DNA of 64,000 nucleotides from Coprothermobacter platensis DSM 11748 (lineage in GTDB: Bacteria; Coprothermobacterota; Coprothermobacteria; Coprothermobacterales; Coprothermobacteraceae). The notes under the pieces were generated by a model. That model worked only from the letters and a program-made list of their open reading frames with translations. It did no database searches and was not told where the DNA came from. Below, piece after piece: positions 54,025-63,960 of the stretch. Each line of letters opens with the position of its first letter. The first letter of the stretch is position 1. Location: positions 733,645 to 797,644 of the forward strand of contig NZ_KB899040.1 in assembly GCF_000378005.1 (NCBI RefSeq), in the 5' to 3' direction. Position numbers and translations under genes: made by a program.

Positions 54025-54675
54025 GTGAACATAATGTATTTAGGACATTCCTGTTTCCAAATCGATTGGAACGGTCTAAAAATTGTAACAGACCCCTATA
54101 ACAAAGATTCTTTCGGACCTAATGGTTATGGCCCACAAAACGTTGAAGCGCATATTGTCACCATGAGTCATCACCATGATGATCACAACTACACAGGTGA
54201 TTTGAGAGGTAACTTCACAGTAATCGATAAGCCGGGACATTACACTGAAAACAAGATAACCATTGATGGCTTGATGAGCGTCCACGATAATCAAGGTGGC
54301 TCTCAAAGAGGCCAGAACATCATATTCAAGATGACTGATGGAACGATCACATTGGCTCATTTAGGCGATTTGGGCCGACCTCTTTCTGAAGAAGAAAAAG
54401 AATTTCTCGCTGGAACTAACATACTTCTTGTACCTGTAGGAGGGTTCTTTACCATAGATGCCAAGGAAGCATTCGACGTAGCACAAACACTGAAACCAAA
54501 CGTCGTTATACCGATGCATTACAAGGTTAGACAGACACAAACATGGCCGATTACGGGGGTAGAAGAATTCACAAACTTATGGCCATCAGCCAATGTGAAA
54601 ACACAAGGCAGCGAAATTGTCGTCTCTGAACTGCCCCGTGATACGGAGGTATGGGTGCTAAGACCTTGCAGATAG
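54025..54675 (+). CDS. MBL-fold metal-dependent hydrolase
   Basis: The 216-residue protein has the metallo-beta-lactamase-fold motif HHHDDH (H49, H51, D53, H54) and a later GHxG-type histidine region (IPMHYKVR). It resembles the YtkL/UPF0173 group of small hydrolases, whose substrates are unknown. GTG start at 54025 with a strong AGGAGGTGAT upstream; an ATG three codons later is possible. Its 3' end overlaps the YqeG-type phosphatase gene by 25 bases, so the two are co-expressed. Confidence 0.88.
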   Translation: MNIMYLGHSCFQIDWNGLKIVTDPYNKDSFGPNGYGPQNVEAHIVTMSHHHDDHNYTGDLRGNFTVIDKPGHYTENKITIDGLMSVHDNQGGSQRGQNIIFKMTDGTITLAHLGDLGRPLSEEEKEFLAGTNILLVPVGGFFTIDAKEAFDVAQTLKPNVVIPMHYKVRQTQTWPITGVEEFTNLWPSANVKTQGSEIVVSELPRDTEVWVLRPCR

Positions 54676-55160
54676 ACTTAAAAGAGATTGCTTATTTTCA
54701 CCGTGTTAGCGACATCTCCATAGATTTTCTAAAGGAAGAAGGTATAGATGGATTAGTCGTAGATGTGGACAACACAATTATGCCTTACGATGTAGATGCG
54801 GTCCCTGATGATATAGCTTCGTGGCTCAACACAGCCAAGTGCATACTGCCCATCGTTATTATAAGCAATACCAAACCATATCGAGCAAAAATAATTAGAG
54901 AGAGCTTAGGCATACCCGCTTATGGAATGTGCTTAAAACCAGTCCCCTTCTCGCTCTATGTACTGCGAAATCACTTAAAAAATGCTAAGAATGTTGCAAT
55001 GGTGGGTGACCAGCTTTTTACAGATGGGCTTTACGCAAAATGGAATCACTTGAAATTCATACGTGTGGAGCCACTTTCTCCCAAAGATGCTCCCCATACG
55101 AAGTTCACCAGGTGGTTAGAAAAAATTATTTTCTCAGGAGCAGAGCCGCTTGACAAGTGA
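54651..55160 (+). CDS. YqeG-family HAD phosphatase
   Basis: The 169-residue protein has HAD motifs in order: DVDNT (D38, D40, T42), ISNT, a conserved Lys (CLKPVPFS) and GDQLFTD. This matches the YqeG/HAD-IIIA group, which includes phosphatidylglycerophosphate phosphatase-like enzymes; the substrate here is unproven. It overlaps the MBL-hydrolase gene upstream by 25 bases and converges with rnhC, overlapping it by 27 bases. Confidence 0.9.
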   Translation: MGAKTLQIDLKEIAYFHRVSDISIDFLKEEGIDGLVVDVDNTIMPYDVDAVPDDIASWLNTAKCILPIVIISNTKPYRAKIIRESLGIPAYGMCLKPVPFSLYVLRNHLKNAKNVAMVGDQLFTDGLYAKWNHLKFIRVEPLSPKDAPHTKFTRWLEKIIFSGAEPLDK

Positions 55161-55877
55161 AAAGTTTGCCTTTGCAACGCGTTTAAGTTCTGAGCATCCT
55201 GCCTGAAGTGCTATTTGTTCTGCTTTCTCCTGCGTTTCTTTGCTGCTACCTGCAGGCAAGCCGTTCTGTTCCAGCCAATCAAGAAAGATAGCCCGAGACA
55301 CTATGGAAGCTGCGGCAACTGCTGGTAGTACTTCCCCTCTATAAAGGGGAATTGCTCCATGTTTTAGGAGTTCTGACCGTGCCCCAAAATCGTCGACATA
55401 AAATGGTTTTATAGGCATCAACATGTCGTAAACCTGCGTATGAAGTCCTAACAGTATCTTGTTCATATTCCCTACAAGCGCTTTCGGCTCAACCTGCGAC
55501 GTTTTGACCAGCGCATGCGTTAGAAAATACTCGCCAAGCTTCTTCACTGCTTTATTTGATAGTTCTTTCCCATCTATGGCAAGTCTCATATGCAGCTGGT
55601 CTTCCAGCACCACACCGGCGACTACTAAGGGTCCAAAAATATCACCTTTCCCAGCCTCGTCAGATCCACCATGCTTTTTTATGGGTACCAAGTATTTGAT
55701 GATATGGCGAGCAAGATACTCATCTTCCCTATTTATGACCAACTTCTTCTGGTAAAGGCTAATAGTAACGTCATTCAAAAGAAGATTGGAGCCCTTTGTT
55801 AATGCTCCTTCTGTCTTAAGTGCTCTTTCCAAGCGCTCCCGTTCTCCGGGATATAACCTAAGAGTCATCATTCCCAT
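55134..55877 (-). CDS. rnhC: Ribonuclease HIII
   Basis: RNase HIII cuts RNA in RNA-DNA hybrids and is typical of Firmicutes and some thermophiles. The 247-residue protein has an N-terminal substrate-binding domain (about 1-65) and the type-2 catalytic core with GSDEAGKGDIFGP (D73, E74), VDDFGA and AAASIVSRA. Length is somewhat below the B. subtilis enzyme. It is convergent with the YqeG-type gene and divergent from the prepilin peptidase gene with 18 bases between their starts. Confidence 0.94.
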   Translation of the reverse strand: MGMMTLRLYPGERERLERALKTEGALTKGSNLLLNDVTISLYQKKLVINREDEYLARHIIKYLVPIKKHGGSDEAGKGDIFGPLVVAGVVLEDQLHMRLAIDGKELSNKAVKKLGEYFLTHALVKTSQVEPKALVGNMNKILLGLHTQVYDMLMPIKPFYVDDFGARSELLKHGAIPLYRGEVLPAVAAASIVSRAIFLDWLEQNGLPAGSSKETQEKAEQIALQAGCSELKRVAKANFSLVKRLCS

Positions 55878-55895
55878 ATACGTTAAAATTATCCC

Positions 55896-56633
55896 ATGTG
55901 GGTGGAAGCTTTTGTATTGTTTTTGTTTGGTTCTGTAATAGGGTCATTCTTGAATGTGGTAATTTACCGTCTACCACGTGAAGAAAGCATAGCTTATCCA
56001 CCGAGCCATTGTCCTAACTGCGGTCACAGACTCGGTCCTTTAGATTTGGTGCCTATTTTTTCGTTCCTATTCCTAAGAGGAAAATGCCGCTACTGCGGAA
56101 AGCCCATATCATGGCAGTATCCTTTTGTGGAAGCACTTACGGCTTCATTATTTGCATTAGGCACGCTCTTACCACCCAGCCAGTTAATCTTTTATCTCGT
56201 TTTTATATGTTTCTCCGTTCCCATTAGTGTCATAGATTGGAAAACGATGCTCATACCTGAACAATTGCTGATTCCATTAATTATGCTCCTGGCAATAGGG
56301 CATATCTTTACAAAAGAATGGTTCATTCTCGCCGGCGGTTTGATACTCTTCACCATTCATGCCATTATTCATTTGATTGTGCCTGAAGCATTTGGATTGG
56401 GAGATGTTCTTTTCGCTGCAGCCGTAGGCCTTATGTTCCATCCTCTTCTCATTGGTATTTGGTTCATACTCACCTATGGTTTAGGAACAGTTGTCGGCCT
56501 CATACTGATTGCAATAAAAAAGACGGGGCGAAAAACACCCATTCCTTTCGCCCCTATCATGTTTGCCGGTACACTCATGATCATTTTCTTTGGATCAACA
56601 ATCTTCAATTGGTACCAAAGTCTATTCTTCTAA
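55896..56633 (+). CDS. Type IV prepilin peptidase / N-methyltransferase
   Basis: This membrane aspartyl protease cleaves prepilin leaders and methylates the new N-terminus. The 245-residue protein has the cytoplasmic zinc-type CPNCGH (C39, C42) and CRYCGK (C64, C67) motifs of the methylase loop, about seven spans and the two catalytic aspartates (D114 in VIDWKTMLIP, D170 in FGLGD). No pilin or assembly ATPase gene is in this window. There is no ribosome-binding site; a TAAAAT lies 8 bases or so before the ATG, so it may be leaderless. Confidence 0.93.
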   Translation: MWVEAFVLFLFGSVIGSFLNVVIYRLPREESIAYPPSHCPNCGHRLGPLDLVPIFSFLFLRGKCRYCGKPISWQYPFVEALTASLFALGTLLPPSQLIFYLVFICFSVPISVIDWKTMLIPEQLLIPLIMLLAIGHIFTKEWFILAGGLILFTIHAIIHLIVPEAFGLGDVLFAAAVGLMFHPLLIGIWFILTYGLGTVVGLILIAIKKTGRKTPIPFAPIMFAGTLMIIFFGSTIFNWYQSLFF

Positions 56634-57439
56634 AGCAACTCTGGAAAACCAATTGACAAAACATCTAAGCCGCGTTTCTTTAGCTCCCTTAAAAAGATTA
56701 GCGCACCCACGTAATCACCAGGCATATGGCCAGTCAGAATAAGTACATTGTCTGGGAACTCACGTCTTAGTTTTTCAAAATCAGGCGCATTTATGTGCAT
56801 GTAGACAACACCTGGAAAACCTTGTTGATACCATGTCTTTGCAACCATGTATCCCCCATTAGTGTAAGCACCGATAAGTACAGGCAGTTTGTCTACAACC
56901 TTGTGAGGGTTGCCCATGACTTGTTCTACTTTTACGTGACTATGTGGAAATGGTTCAATGTTGTTCATAGCGTTCACAATTTCATCAACGTCAGCAGGCA
57001 ACACACTATCTATGGTTTTTTGAAAAACGTTTCTGGTGATTTCGTCAATAGGAGCATGTATATTCATGAAAGGCATATTTAAAAGTTTTGCCATACCTAT
57101 AACACGTGTAAAGTTTTCTGTCTTGGATTGTATGTGAATGTCGAGCAGTTTATCAGCTATGGCATCATGAGCTACTTGAGCTGGTATGCCAGCTTTCATC
57201 ATAAATGTGGCGTGCCTCTTGTAAGTGTCTTCGTACCTCAAAGCAGCGCTCGGAGGATGATGAGCGATGACCAGGTCAAATCCTTGCTGTTTTGCCCACA
57301 AGAGCTCCTCAGGTCCTATGTCGATTCCGAACAGCACCCTTTTGATATCATTACCCTCTACGTAAATCGAGCTATCTGAAGGTGACACGTCCAGCTCTGA
57401 CATCTGCATTGCCAGTTCCATGATTTCTTCTGTATTCAT
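56630..57439 (-). CDS. NIF3/DUF34-like metal-binding protein
   Basis: The 269-residue protein has the NIF3-type segment VLFGIDIGPEELLWAKQQGF followed by DLVIAHHPP, whose histidines bind a dinuclear metal site in this family, and further His residues (VAHDAIADK, GHMPGDY). The family is sometimes annotated as GTP cyclohydrolase I type 2, but its role is not settled. It is shorter than most relatives and somewhat divergent. Its ATG overlaps the ECF S-component stop by 4 bases, so a role tied to that vitamin or metal is possible. Confidence 0.78.
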   Translation of the reverse strand: MNTEEIMELAMQMSELDVSPSDSSIYVEGNDIKRVLFGIDIGPEELLWAKQQGFDLVIAHHPPSAALRYEDTYKRHATFMMKAGIPAQVAHDAIADKLLDIHIQSKTENFTRVIGMAKLLNMPFMNIHAPIDEITRNVFQKTIDSVLPADVDEIVNAMNNIEPFPHSHVKVEQVMGNPHKVVDKLPVLIGAYTNGGYMVAKTWYQQGFPGVVYMHINAPDFEKLRREFPDNVLILTGHMPGDYVGALIFLRELKKRGLDVLSIGFPELL

Positions 57440-57918
57440 CGTTGCATTCCTCCTAAACTACCTGCCAAAGCTTTACCCAAGAGTGGTCCCAATACTGCGC
57501 CCACAACACCTTGTACAACGTTTCCCGGAATTTCAGCCAAAGCAGCAGCATTCCCGTACATAAAAATCTCAACGACATAGTAACCAACGACCATGAGTGC
57601 AGGAGCAGCAACCCAACGCCAATCAAATTTAGCCTTCACATTACTTGTAGACGCCACATAGGCCTCTACACCCTTGATTAAGAACGTCCACGGACTCCAG
57701 TGCACATAGCCCCCCAATAGGTCTGCCAAAGCGCTCCCCAATCCCCCTGCAATCCAACCCATCTTTGTACCAAGCACCATTGCCACAGCAATGACCGCAG
57801 CATCTCCTATGTTTACATAGCCGCGGGTGAGTGGTTGAGGAATACGTATGATCATAGTAGCAACCGTAACGAAAGCAGCAGAAAGCGCTGTTAATGTAAT
57901 ATCGCGTGTTCTGTTCAA
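57436..57918 (-). CDS. ECF transporter substrate-binding S component
   Basis: The 160-residue membrane protein has about five or six hydrophobic segments and the S-component motifs GYVNIGDAAVI, GSALADLLGGYVHWSPWTF and a helix-1 small-residue pattern (TALSAAFVTVAT) that docks to EcfT. The substrate cannot be named; relatives carry thiamine precursors, riboflavin or other vitamins. It needs the EcfA1-A2-T module encoded at 19812-22239. TTG start with AAGGAGGTG 10 bases upstream. Confidence 0.88.
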   Translation of the reverse strand: MNRTRDITLTALSAAFVTVATMIIRIPQPLTRGYVNIGDAAVIAVAMVLGTKMGWIAGGLGSALADLLGGYVHWSPWTFLIKGVEAYVASTSNVKAKFDWRWVAAPALMVVGYYVVEIFMYGNAAALAEIPGNVVQGVVGAVLGPLLGKALAGSLGGMQR

Positions 57919-57941
57919 CGTTAAATCACCTCCTTGGTGCT

Positions 57942-57949
57942 ATTATAAT
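57942..57949. promoter_or_regulatory. Shared palindromic -10 for divergent nth and ECF S gene
   Basis: ATTATAAT reads TATAAT on both strands, centred between the two divergent genes. -35 matches are weak on both sides. On the plus strand it would start transcription 3-4 bases before the nth ATG, making that mRNA essentially leaderless. Function is inferred. Confidence 0.45.
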
Positions 57950-57959
57950 CTGAAGTAAA

Positions 57960-58595
57960 ATGAAATTGAATATGCAAATTGCATTTGCACCACCAGAAGA
58001 AACATATCTCAGACTTAGAAGGAAATATCCGTTCACTCCTTACGGAAAAGGAAACCCATCGCGGGTTCTGTTAAGTTGCATATTGTCCGCCAGGACCAAA
58101 GATGAGCTCACATACCCTACAGCTGATGAACTTTTTAAGAAATACCCCACACCAAAGGAATTGTGCAGTGCACCACCGCAAGATGTAGAAACACTTCTTA
58201 AACCCTTGGGGTTTTTTAGACAGAAAGCAAAACACATAAGGGAAGCTGCATGTTTTATAAGTGAAAAAGACGTTCCCAAAACCACCGAAGAATTGCTACT
58301 TGTTCCAGGAATAGGTCCCAAATGTGCAGCAATAGTGAGAGCTTTTGGTTGGGGGATACCTGACATAGCCGTAGATACCCATGTGTTTAGGATTTCAAAA
58401 AGACTGGGATGGACTACATCAGCAGATACGCTTGATCAAACTCAAAAGAAGTTGAAGTTACTGTTTCCGATAAATCAATGGGTGTTCATAAACCATTTGG
58501 TGGTCTCTTTGGGACGGGATGTATGCCGTCCCCAGAGACCACTTTGTAATTTATGTGTTCTTAGCGATATATGCCCTTATCCGAGTAATCCTTGA
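57960..58595 (+). CDS. nth: Endonuclease III
   Basis: Nth removes oxidised pyrimidines and nicks the DNA in base excision repair. The 211-residue protein has the helix-hairpin-helix LLLVPGIGPKCA with catalytic K121, catalytic D139 in VDTHVFRI, and the 4Fe-4S cluster cysteines C189, C196, C199 and C205 (spacing 6-2-5), matching E. coli almost position for position. There is no ribosome-binding site. The 3' end overlaps fhs by 19 bases, convergently. Confidence 0.96.
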   Translation: MKLNMQIAFAPPEETYLRLRRKYPFTPYGKGNPSRVLLSCILSARTKDELTYPTADELFKKYPTPKELCSAPPQDVETLLKPLGFFRQKAKHIREAACFISEKDVPKTTEELLLVPGIGPKCAAIVRAFGWGIPDIAVDTHVFRISKRLGWTTSADTLDQTQKKLKLLFPINQWVFINHLVVSLGRDVCRPQRPLCNLCVLSDICPYPSNP

Positions 58596-60166
58596 ATGTC
58601 TCCATTTTCATCTACATAAACGTGTTCCGCCTGTGGAACCTTGGGCAGGCCAGGCATAGTCATGATATTTCCAGCCAATGGTACGATAAATCCTGCACCG
58701 GAAGAAATTTTAATGTCCTTTATAGACAAAATAAAGTTCCTTGGACGTGCTAGAAGATTCGCATTATCGCTTAGGGAATACTGTGTCTTGGCTATGCAGA
58801 TAGGCAATCTATTAAGTCCAAATTTCTCAACTAACTTTAATTTTTTCTTCGCTTCAGCTGAGAATTCCACCTCACTTGCTCCATATACGCGCTTAGCAAC
58901 TTTTTCAACTTTTTCTTCTACAGTGTCGTTGTTATCGTAGGCATAAATGGGTTTTACATCTTTTGCTTGACTTACAACCATGTCGGCTAATTCTAACCCA
59001 CCTGCTCCGCCTTCCATAGCAACTCTGCTTTCAGCAAAGTTCGCATGAGCATGTGAAAGTAGCTCTTTTAGGTAATCTATTTCTTCCTGTTTGTCATCGG
59101 CAAACACATTGATCGCTACTACTGGTTCATAACCAAAATTTCTGATGTTATCTATGTGTGCCATTACATTTTCAAAACCGCGATCTATGGCGGCCATATC
59201 ATCGCCTTGTCCGTGATGCTTTATAGCCCTCAATGAAACAACAAGCACCACTGTTGCAGGTATGAGGTTGAACTGAGGAGCAACAATATCCATGAATTTC
59301 TCAAAACCCAAGTCTGAACCAAATCCTGTCTCAGTAACGACGTAATCCGCATATGTTAAAGCCATCTTTGTAGCCAGTACGCTATTTGTACCGTGAGCGA
59401 TATTAGCGAATGGACCTGCATGTACAAAAGCGGGTGTACCCGCTGCAGTCATGACTAGGTTTGGCTTTAAGGCGTCAACCATGAGCGCCGTTACTGCACC
59501 CTGAGCATTTAAATCGGCTACCGTAAAGGCATTGCCATCCATGGTTTGGGCCAAGACAATCTTGCTGACCTTTTCTTCAAAATCTTTAATGCTCTCACTT
59601 AAGGCTAAAATAGCCATGATTTCTGACGCAGCGGTTATCTCAAATCCATCTTCTCTTGGCACACCATTTCCTTGAAGCCCCACGACAATGTTCCTTAGGT
59701 CGCGTTCGTTCATATCCAAGGCTCGCTTCCACCATATCTTCGTGCTGTCAAGCAGAGGTTGTTTCTTATAATAAAGATGGTTACCAAGCATCGCTGAAAT
59801 CAAATTATGTGCTGTTGTCACAGCATGCATGTCGCCAGTAAAATGAAGGTTTATTTTGTCCGAAGGTACAACATGTACCTTACCACCGCCGGTCGCTCCG
59901 CCTTTAACGCCAAATACAGGGCCTAAAGAAGGTTCTCTTAAAGTAACGACAGCCTTTCTCCCACTGATCGCCAACGCGTCAGCTAATCCAATAGCAGTAG
60001 TTGTCTTTCCCTCACCCGCTGGAGTTGGGTTTATGGATGTCACAAGTATGAGTTTTCCTCTCGCTGATCCAAGAGCACCAAAATCCACTTTATACGCGTA
60101 GTTACCATAAGGCAACAAATACTTGTCATCGATACCAAGTTTTTTTACCGATTCAGCTAAGTTCAT
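58577..60166 (-). CDS. fhs: Formate-tetrahydrofolate ligase
   Basis: Fhs interconverts formate, ATP and tetrahydrofolate with 10-formyl-THF, ADP and phosphate. The 529-residue protein has the ATP-binding TSINPTPAGEGKTTTAIGL and REPSLGPVFGVKGGATGGG motifs; it is some 25-30 residues shorter than common homologues. It is the last gene of hutU-ftcD-hutI-fhs, its ATG overlapping the hutI stop by 4 bases. In that setting it can run in reverse, yielding formate and ATP from the carbon released by histidine breakdown. Confidence 0.96.
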   Translation of the reverse strand: MNLAESVKKLGIDDKYLLPYGNYAYKVDFGALGSARGKLILVTSINPTPAGEGKTTTAIGLADALAISGRKAVVTLREPSLGPVFGVKGGATGGGKVHVVPSDKINLHFTGDMHAVTTAHNLISAMLGNHLYYKKQPLLDSTKIWWKRALDMNERDLRNIVVGLQGNGVPREDGFEITAASEIMAILALSESIKDFEEKVSKIVLAQTMDGNAFTVADLNAQGAVTALMVDALKPNLVMTAAGTPAFVHAGPFANIAHGTNSVLATKMALTYADYVVTETGFGSDLGFEKFMDIVAPQFNLIPATVVLVVSLRAIKHHGQGDDMAAIDRGFENVMAHIDNIRNFGYEPVVAINVFADDKQEEIDYLKELLSHAHANFAESRVAMEGGAGGLELADMVVSQAKDVKPIYAYDNNDTVEEKVEKVAKRVYGASEVEFSAEAKKKLKLVEKFGLNRLPICIAKTQYSLSDNANLLARPRNFILSIKDIKISSGAGFIVPLAGNIMTMPGLPKVPQAEHVYVDENGDIQGLLG

Positions 60167-61401
60167 TCAACATTCCTCCTGTCAATCACATTATTCCCAT
60201 TTACAAACACCATTTCTACAGGGTTTATCCCGTGAAGATACCCCAGCCAGCTAAGAGATGGGATACCCAGTACAATAATATCCGCTCTACTCCTGGGCGT
60301 TATGGTTCCAATGTCTGTCCTGTTCAGTGCGCGAGCCGCGTAGACAGTGGCAGCAAGAAACAATTCATGCACAGGCAACCCGTAAGCAATGTGGCCTACC
60401 GTAATTGCCTGCCACGTAGACGGTGCAAAGCTTGTCCCAGGATTGAAATCTGTGGATATGGCATAGTATCCATCCACCTGTTTTATCAGGTTATATGTGT
60501 CTCGTATGTTGTAACCTAAATGCCATGCAGTCAGAGGAAGAAGGACAGGTACAGTGTTTTTACTAATCGCCATTTGAATATCTTCCTCCTGGGCAAACTC
60601 TAAATGGTCAATGCATGCAAATGGATATTTCTCCAAAAGCACGCGGCTATCATCATGCTCCATTTCCCACAGGTGTGCTTTGAGCTGGAATCCAAGTTCG
60701 AAAGCCTTTCCGAATATGGCATCTGCTTCCGGTACGGTATATCCCACGGATGAAATAAACACATCGACGAAAGATGCCAAATTGTTTTCTTTAATAGCTG
60801 GCATCGTTTCTGTAATCATTTCCTCAATGTAATCCTCGCGGCGAACACCTCTTGGAATTGCATGTGCACCTAAATAAGTTGCCACTGCATCGTATTTTTG
60901 TTTTGCCCTATGGATCACTCTGAGTAAACGCATTTCTTGCTCATGACAGAGTCCGTAGCCGCTTTTCACCTCTATGGATGTTGTGCCCTGGCACAGAAAC
61001 ACGTTTAACCAATACTGAAGATGCATTGATAACTCATCATCTGAAGCGGCCCTTGTAGCTTCTACAGTAGCATTTATGCCACCCTTTTTTTGTTGGTCTG
61101 CATATGCTTCACCTTGTATACGCGAGTGGAATTCCATAGAGCGGTCTCCGGCAAACACACTATGGGTATGAGGTTCGACAAAACCAGGAGCCACAATGGA
61201 ATGCCTTACGTCATAAACGTTCCACTCATTGCCCACAGGGGCTTCACTGCTGGGCACAACAGCTTGCACCTGCCCATCTTCAATGATTATTGCTTGGTCA
61301 GGCAAGTCAAGAAGTGGCATATCACTTATAGGTAGTAGATCTGTCGTAGCAGGAGTTACAACATGCGCATGCACTATTACAGTCTTACTGCTCAGATTCA
61401 T
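60163..61401 (-). CDS. hutI: Imidazolonepropionase
   Basis: HutI hydrolyses 4-imidazolone-5-propionate to N-formimino-L-glutamate. The 412-residue amidohydrolase has the metal-site PGFVEPHTHSVFAGDR, LGAHAIPR and HLWEMEHDDS regions and a late Asp in YAISTDFNPGTSF. The ATG overlaps the end of ftcD by 17 bases and its stop overlaps fhs by 4. It is the third gene of the histidine-degradation operon. Confidence 0.96.
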   Translation of the reverse strand: MNLSSKTVIVHAHVVTPATTDLLPISDMPLLDLPDQAIIIEDGQVQAVVPSSEAPVGNEWNVYDVRHSIVAPGFVEPHTHSVFAGDRSMEFHSRIQGEAYADQQKKGGINATVEATRAASDDELSMHLQYWLNVFLCQGTTSIEVKSGYGLCHEQEMRLLRVIHRAKQKYDAVATYLGAHAIPRGVRREDYIEEMITETMPAIKENNLASFVDVFISSVGYTVPEADAIFGKAFELGFQLKAHLWEMEHDDSRVLLEKYPFACIDHLEFAQEEDIQMAISKNTVPVLLPLTAWHLGYNIRDTYNLIKQVDGYYAISTDFNPGTSFAPSTWQAITVGHIAYGLPVHELFLAATVYAARALNRTDIGTITPRSRADIIVLGIPSLSWLGYLHGINPVEMVFVNGNNVIDRRNVE

Positions 61402-62305
61402 TCTCTGCCAACCTCGAAAGAACAGCCACGTCCAAGATTTGCTCAGCAGTAAGTTTAGGAATTTGCAGGTAATAGCTTAAGCTATTCAATGTAGCTCCCA
61501 AGGGCATAAGCCCTATGAGTTCTCCTTCCACTACTTTTACGCCGTATTTTTCAGCTTCCATCTTAACCATTTCCGTTACCCGATAAAGCGGCGTCTTAGA
61601 AAAGTCAAGTATGTTCATTGATACTTGAGCTAAGCCCTTCTGTTCAATAAACATGCCTTTAGCCTGAACGTTCGTCAAACCGCCACTGGACTCTCGGACA
61701 GCTTTTGCAATCCTATCTGCTATGGATTTGTCCTGAGTATTAAGGTACAAATTAAAAGCAATCAAAAAGTTTCGCGCTCCTACCGCCGTAGCTCCAGCAG
61801 TTGGATGAATAACAGGTTCCCCTATATCCGGGCACCTATCGGGATCCCCAATGCATACTCTTAAACCTTCGAATTCGCCTTTTCTAATATTGGGTAAACG
61901 CTTGCGCTCAGGAATTCTGGCAGTCTCAGCATACAGATATACAGGCACATGAAGTTCTTCCCACATCCATTTGCCAAACTCCATAGCCAAATTGCTACAT
62001 TGTTCCATGGTTGCATTAAAAAGAGGGACAAACGGAACCACGTCCACTGCCCCTATACGTGGGTGCTCACCATGGTGCTGGTTCAAATCAATTAACTCTA
62101 CTGCTTTTTTTGCCCCCGCTTTCATGGCTGAGAGCACCTCATGTGGTTCTCCTACCATGGTTACGACCATGCGGTTGTGAGACTGGTCAGCTTCCACATC
62201 CAGCACAATAACGTTGCCGCCTGCTTTTATGCCATCAACAATTGCATCCATGACATCTTGACGACGTCCCTCAGAGAAATTCGGAACACATTCAATCAAG
62301 GTCAC
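61385..62305 (-). CDS. ftcD: Glutamate formimidoyltransferase, single-domain
   Basis: FtcD moves the formimino group from formiminoglutamate to tetrahydrofolate, giving glutamate. The 306-residue protein begins [20 protein letters not shown], the family start, and has [13 protein letters not shown] and [18 protein letters not shown]. The cyclodeaminase domain present in the mammalian fusion is missing, so a separate enzyme must release ammonia from 5-formimino-THF; it is not in this window. GTG start overlapping the hutU stop by 4 bases. Confidence 0.95.
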   Translation of the reverse strand: MTLIECVPNFSEGRRQDVMDAIVDGIKAGGNVIVLDVEADQSHNRMVVTMVGEPHEVLSAMKAGAKKAVELIDLNQHHGEHPRIGAVDVVPFVPLFNATMEQCSNLAMEFGKWMWEELHVPVYLYAETARIPERKRLPNIRKGEFEGLRVCIGDPDRCPDIGEPVIHPTAGATAVGARNFLIAFNLYLNTQDKSIADRIAKAVRESSGGLTNVQAKGMFIEQKGLAQVSMNILDFSKTPLYRVTEMVKMEAEKYGVKVVEGELIGLMPLGATLNSLSYYLQIPKLTAEQILDVAVLSRLAENESEQ

Positions 62306-63960
62306 TTCTGATCACGTTCTTCCATGGGCATACGGATGCGTTTTTCCTTTGCGACATCTTTTGCTATGTCGTAACCTGCATCTGCATGTCTTACGACGCC
62401 TATGCCGGGGTCGTTCGTTAGTACACGCCTTATTTTCTTCTCTGCCAAGTCGCTGCCGTCAGCAACAGTAACTTGCCCCGCATGTATAGAGTAACCAATA
62501 CCCACGCCGCCACCATGATGCACGGAAACCCATGTAGCGCCTGAAGCCGTATTCAGAAGAGCGTTAAGTATGGGCCAATCAGCTATGGCATCAGAGCCGT
62601 CAAGCATACCTTCAGTCTCTCTATAAGGGCTTGCCACGGACCCAGTATCCAAGTGATCTCTACCCATAACAATGGGTGCCTTAACTTTTCCTGTTTTTAC
62701 CAGATAATTAAACATGACACCGGCTTTATCGCGTTCGCCATAACCAAGCCAGCATATCCTTGCAGGTAAACCTTGCCATTTCACACGCTTCTGAGCCATT
62801 TCAATCCACGTTCTAAGGTGCTGGTCTTCAGGGAATAAATCCAATATCAGTTTATCTGTTTCGTAAATATCTTGTGGGTCACCTGAAAGCGCTACCCATC
62901 TGAAAGGTCCTTTTCCTTCACAAAACAAGGGTCGTACTAATAAAGGAACATAGCCTGGAATTTCGAATGCGTCTTTGTAGCCACTGAGTTCAGCCAGTTT
63001 TCTGATGTTATTACCATACTCGAAAGCTACGGAGCCCTGCCTCTTCATTTCAACCATAGCTTCCACATGACGAACCACCGATTCGCCTACTCTCTTCATG
63101 TAATCGTCGGGATTTGACTTCCTCAATTCGGCCGCTTCTTCCACAGTATAACCAGAAGGAATATAACCATTCAATGGATCATGAGCTGACGTTTGATCCG
63201 TTACTATGTCTGGTATGATGCCACGTTTAACCATTTCTGGAAAAACGTCAGCAGCATTCCCAAGTAAACCAATAGAAACTGCTTCACCTTTCGCTTTTGC
63301 CTCATCAATCATTGCCAATGCTTCGTCCAATGAATTGGCCTTTTTATCAAGATAACCAAACTGCAACCGTCTATCTATAGCCCATGGGTTGACTTCTACG
63401 GCAAGCATGATGCCATCATTCATTGTTGCGGCCAGTGGTTGTGCACCACCCATTTCTCCTAAACCAGCGGTAAGAACGAGTTTGCCTTTCAGGCTTCCGC
63501 CGAAGTAATGCTGCGCAGCCGAATAAAATGTCTCATATGTTCCTTGCAAAATGCCCTGCGTACCTATGTAAATCCAAGAACCAGCAGTCATCTGCCCATA
63601 CATGATTAACCCGCGTTCTTCAAGTTCTCTGAAGTAATCCCAATCAGCCCATTTGGGCACCAACAACGAGTTCGCAATGAGAACACGAGGAGCCCACTCG
63701 TTGGTTTTGAAAACAGCTACAGGTTTGCCACTCTGAACAAGTAGCGTTTCATCTTCATCTAACGTTTTTAGTGTCTCGACAATCTTATAGTACGATTCCC
63801 AATTACGCGCGGCCCTCCCCGTACCCCCATAAACAATGAGATTCGCTGGATCTTTAGCTACCTCCGGATCAAGATTGTTCATGAGCATACGCATAGGCGC
63901 CTCAGTCTGCCAACTCTTGCAGGTTAGTTTATTTCCTCTGGGCGCTCTAATCGTTTCCAT
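62302..63960 (-). CDS. hutU: Urocanate hydratase
   Basis: HutU adds water to urocanate using tightly bound NAD+ as an electrophile, forming imidazolone propionate. The 552-residue protein has the NAD-binding [30 protein letters not shown] and the GHG-like [17 protein letters not shown] regions. GGAGGGG precedes the ATG. It is the first gene visible of the hut operon; the histidine ammonia-lyase gene hutH is absent from this window and may lie just upstream. The final 40 bases of the window hold only its leader. Confidence 0.97.
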   Translation of the reverse strand: METIRAPRGNKLTCKSWQTEAPMRMLMNNLDPEVAKDPANLIVYGGTGRAARNWESYYKIVETLKTLDEDETLLVQSGKPVAVFKTNEWAPRVLIANSLLVPKWADWDYFRELEERGLIMYGQMTAGSWIYIGTQGILQGTYETFYSAAQHYFGGSLKGKLVLTAGLGEMGGAQPLAATMNDGIMLAVEVNPWAIDRRLQFGYLDKKANSLDEALAMIDEAKAKGEAVSIGLLGNAADVFPEMVKRGIIPDIVTDQTSAHDPLNGYIPSGYTVEEAAELRKSNPDDYMKRVGESVVRHVEAMVEMKRQGSVAFEYGNNIRKLAELSGYKDAFEIPGYVPLLVRPLFCEGKGPFRWVALSGDPQDIYETDKLILDLFPEDQHLRTWIEMAQKRVKWQGLPARICWLGYGERDKAGVMFNYLVKTGKVKAPIVMGRDHLDTGSVASPYRETEGMLDGSDAIADWPILNALLNTASGATWVSVHHGGGVGIGYSIHAGQVTVADGSDLAEKKIRRVLTNDPGIGVVRHADAGYDIAKDVAKEKRIRMPMEERDQK

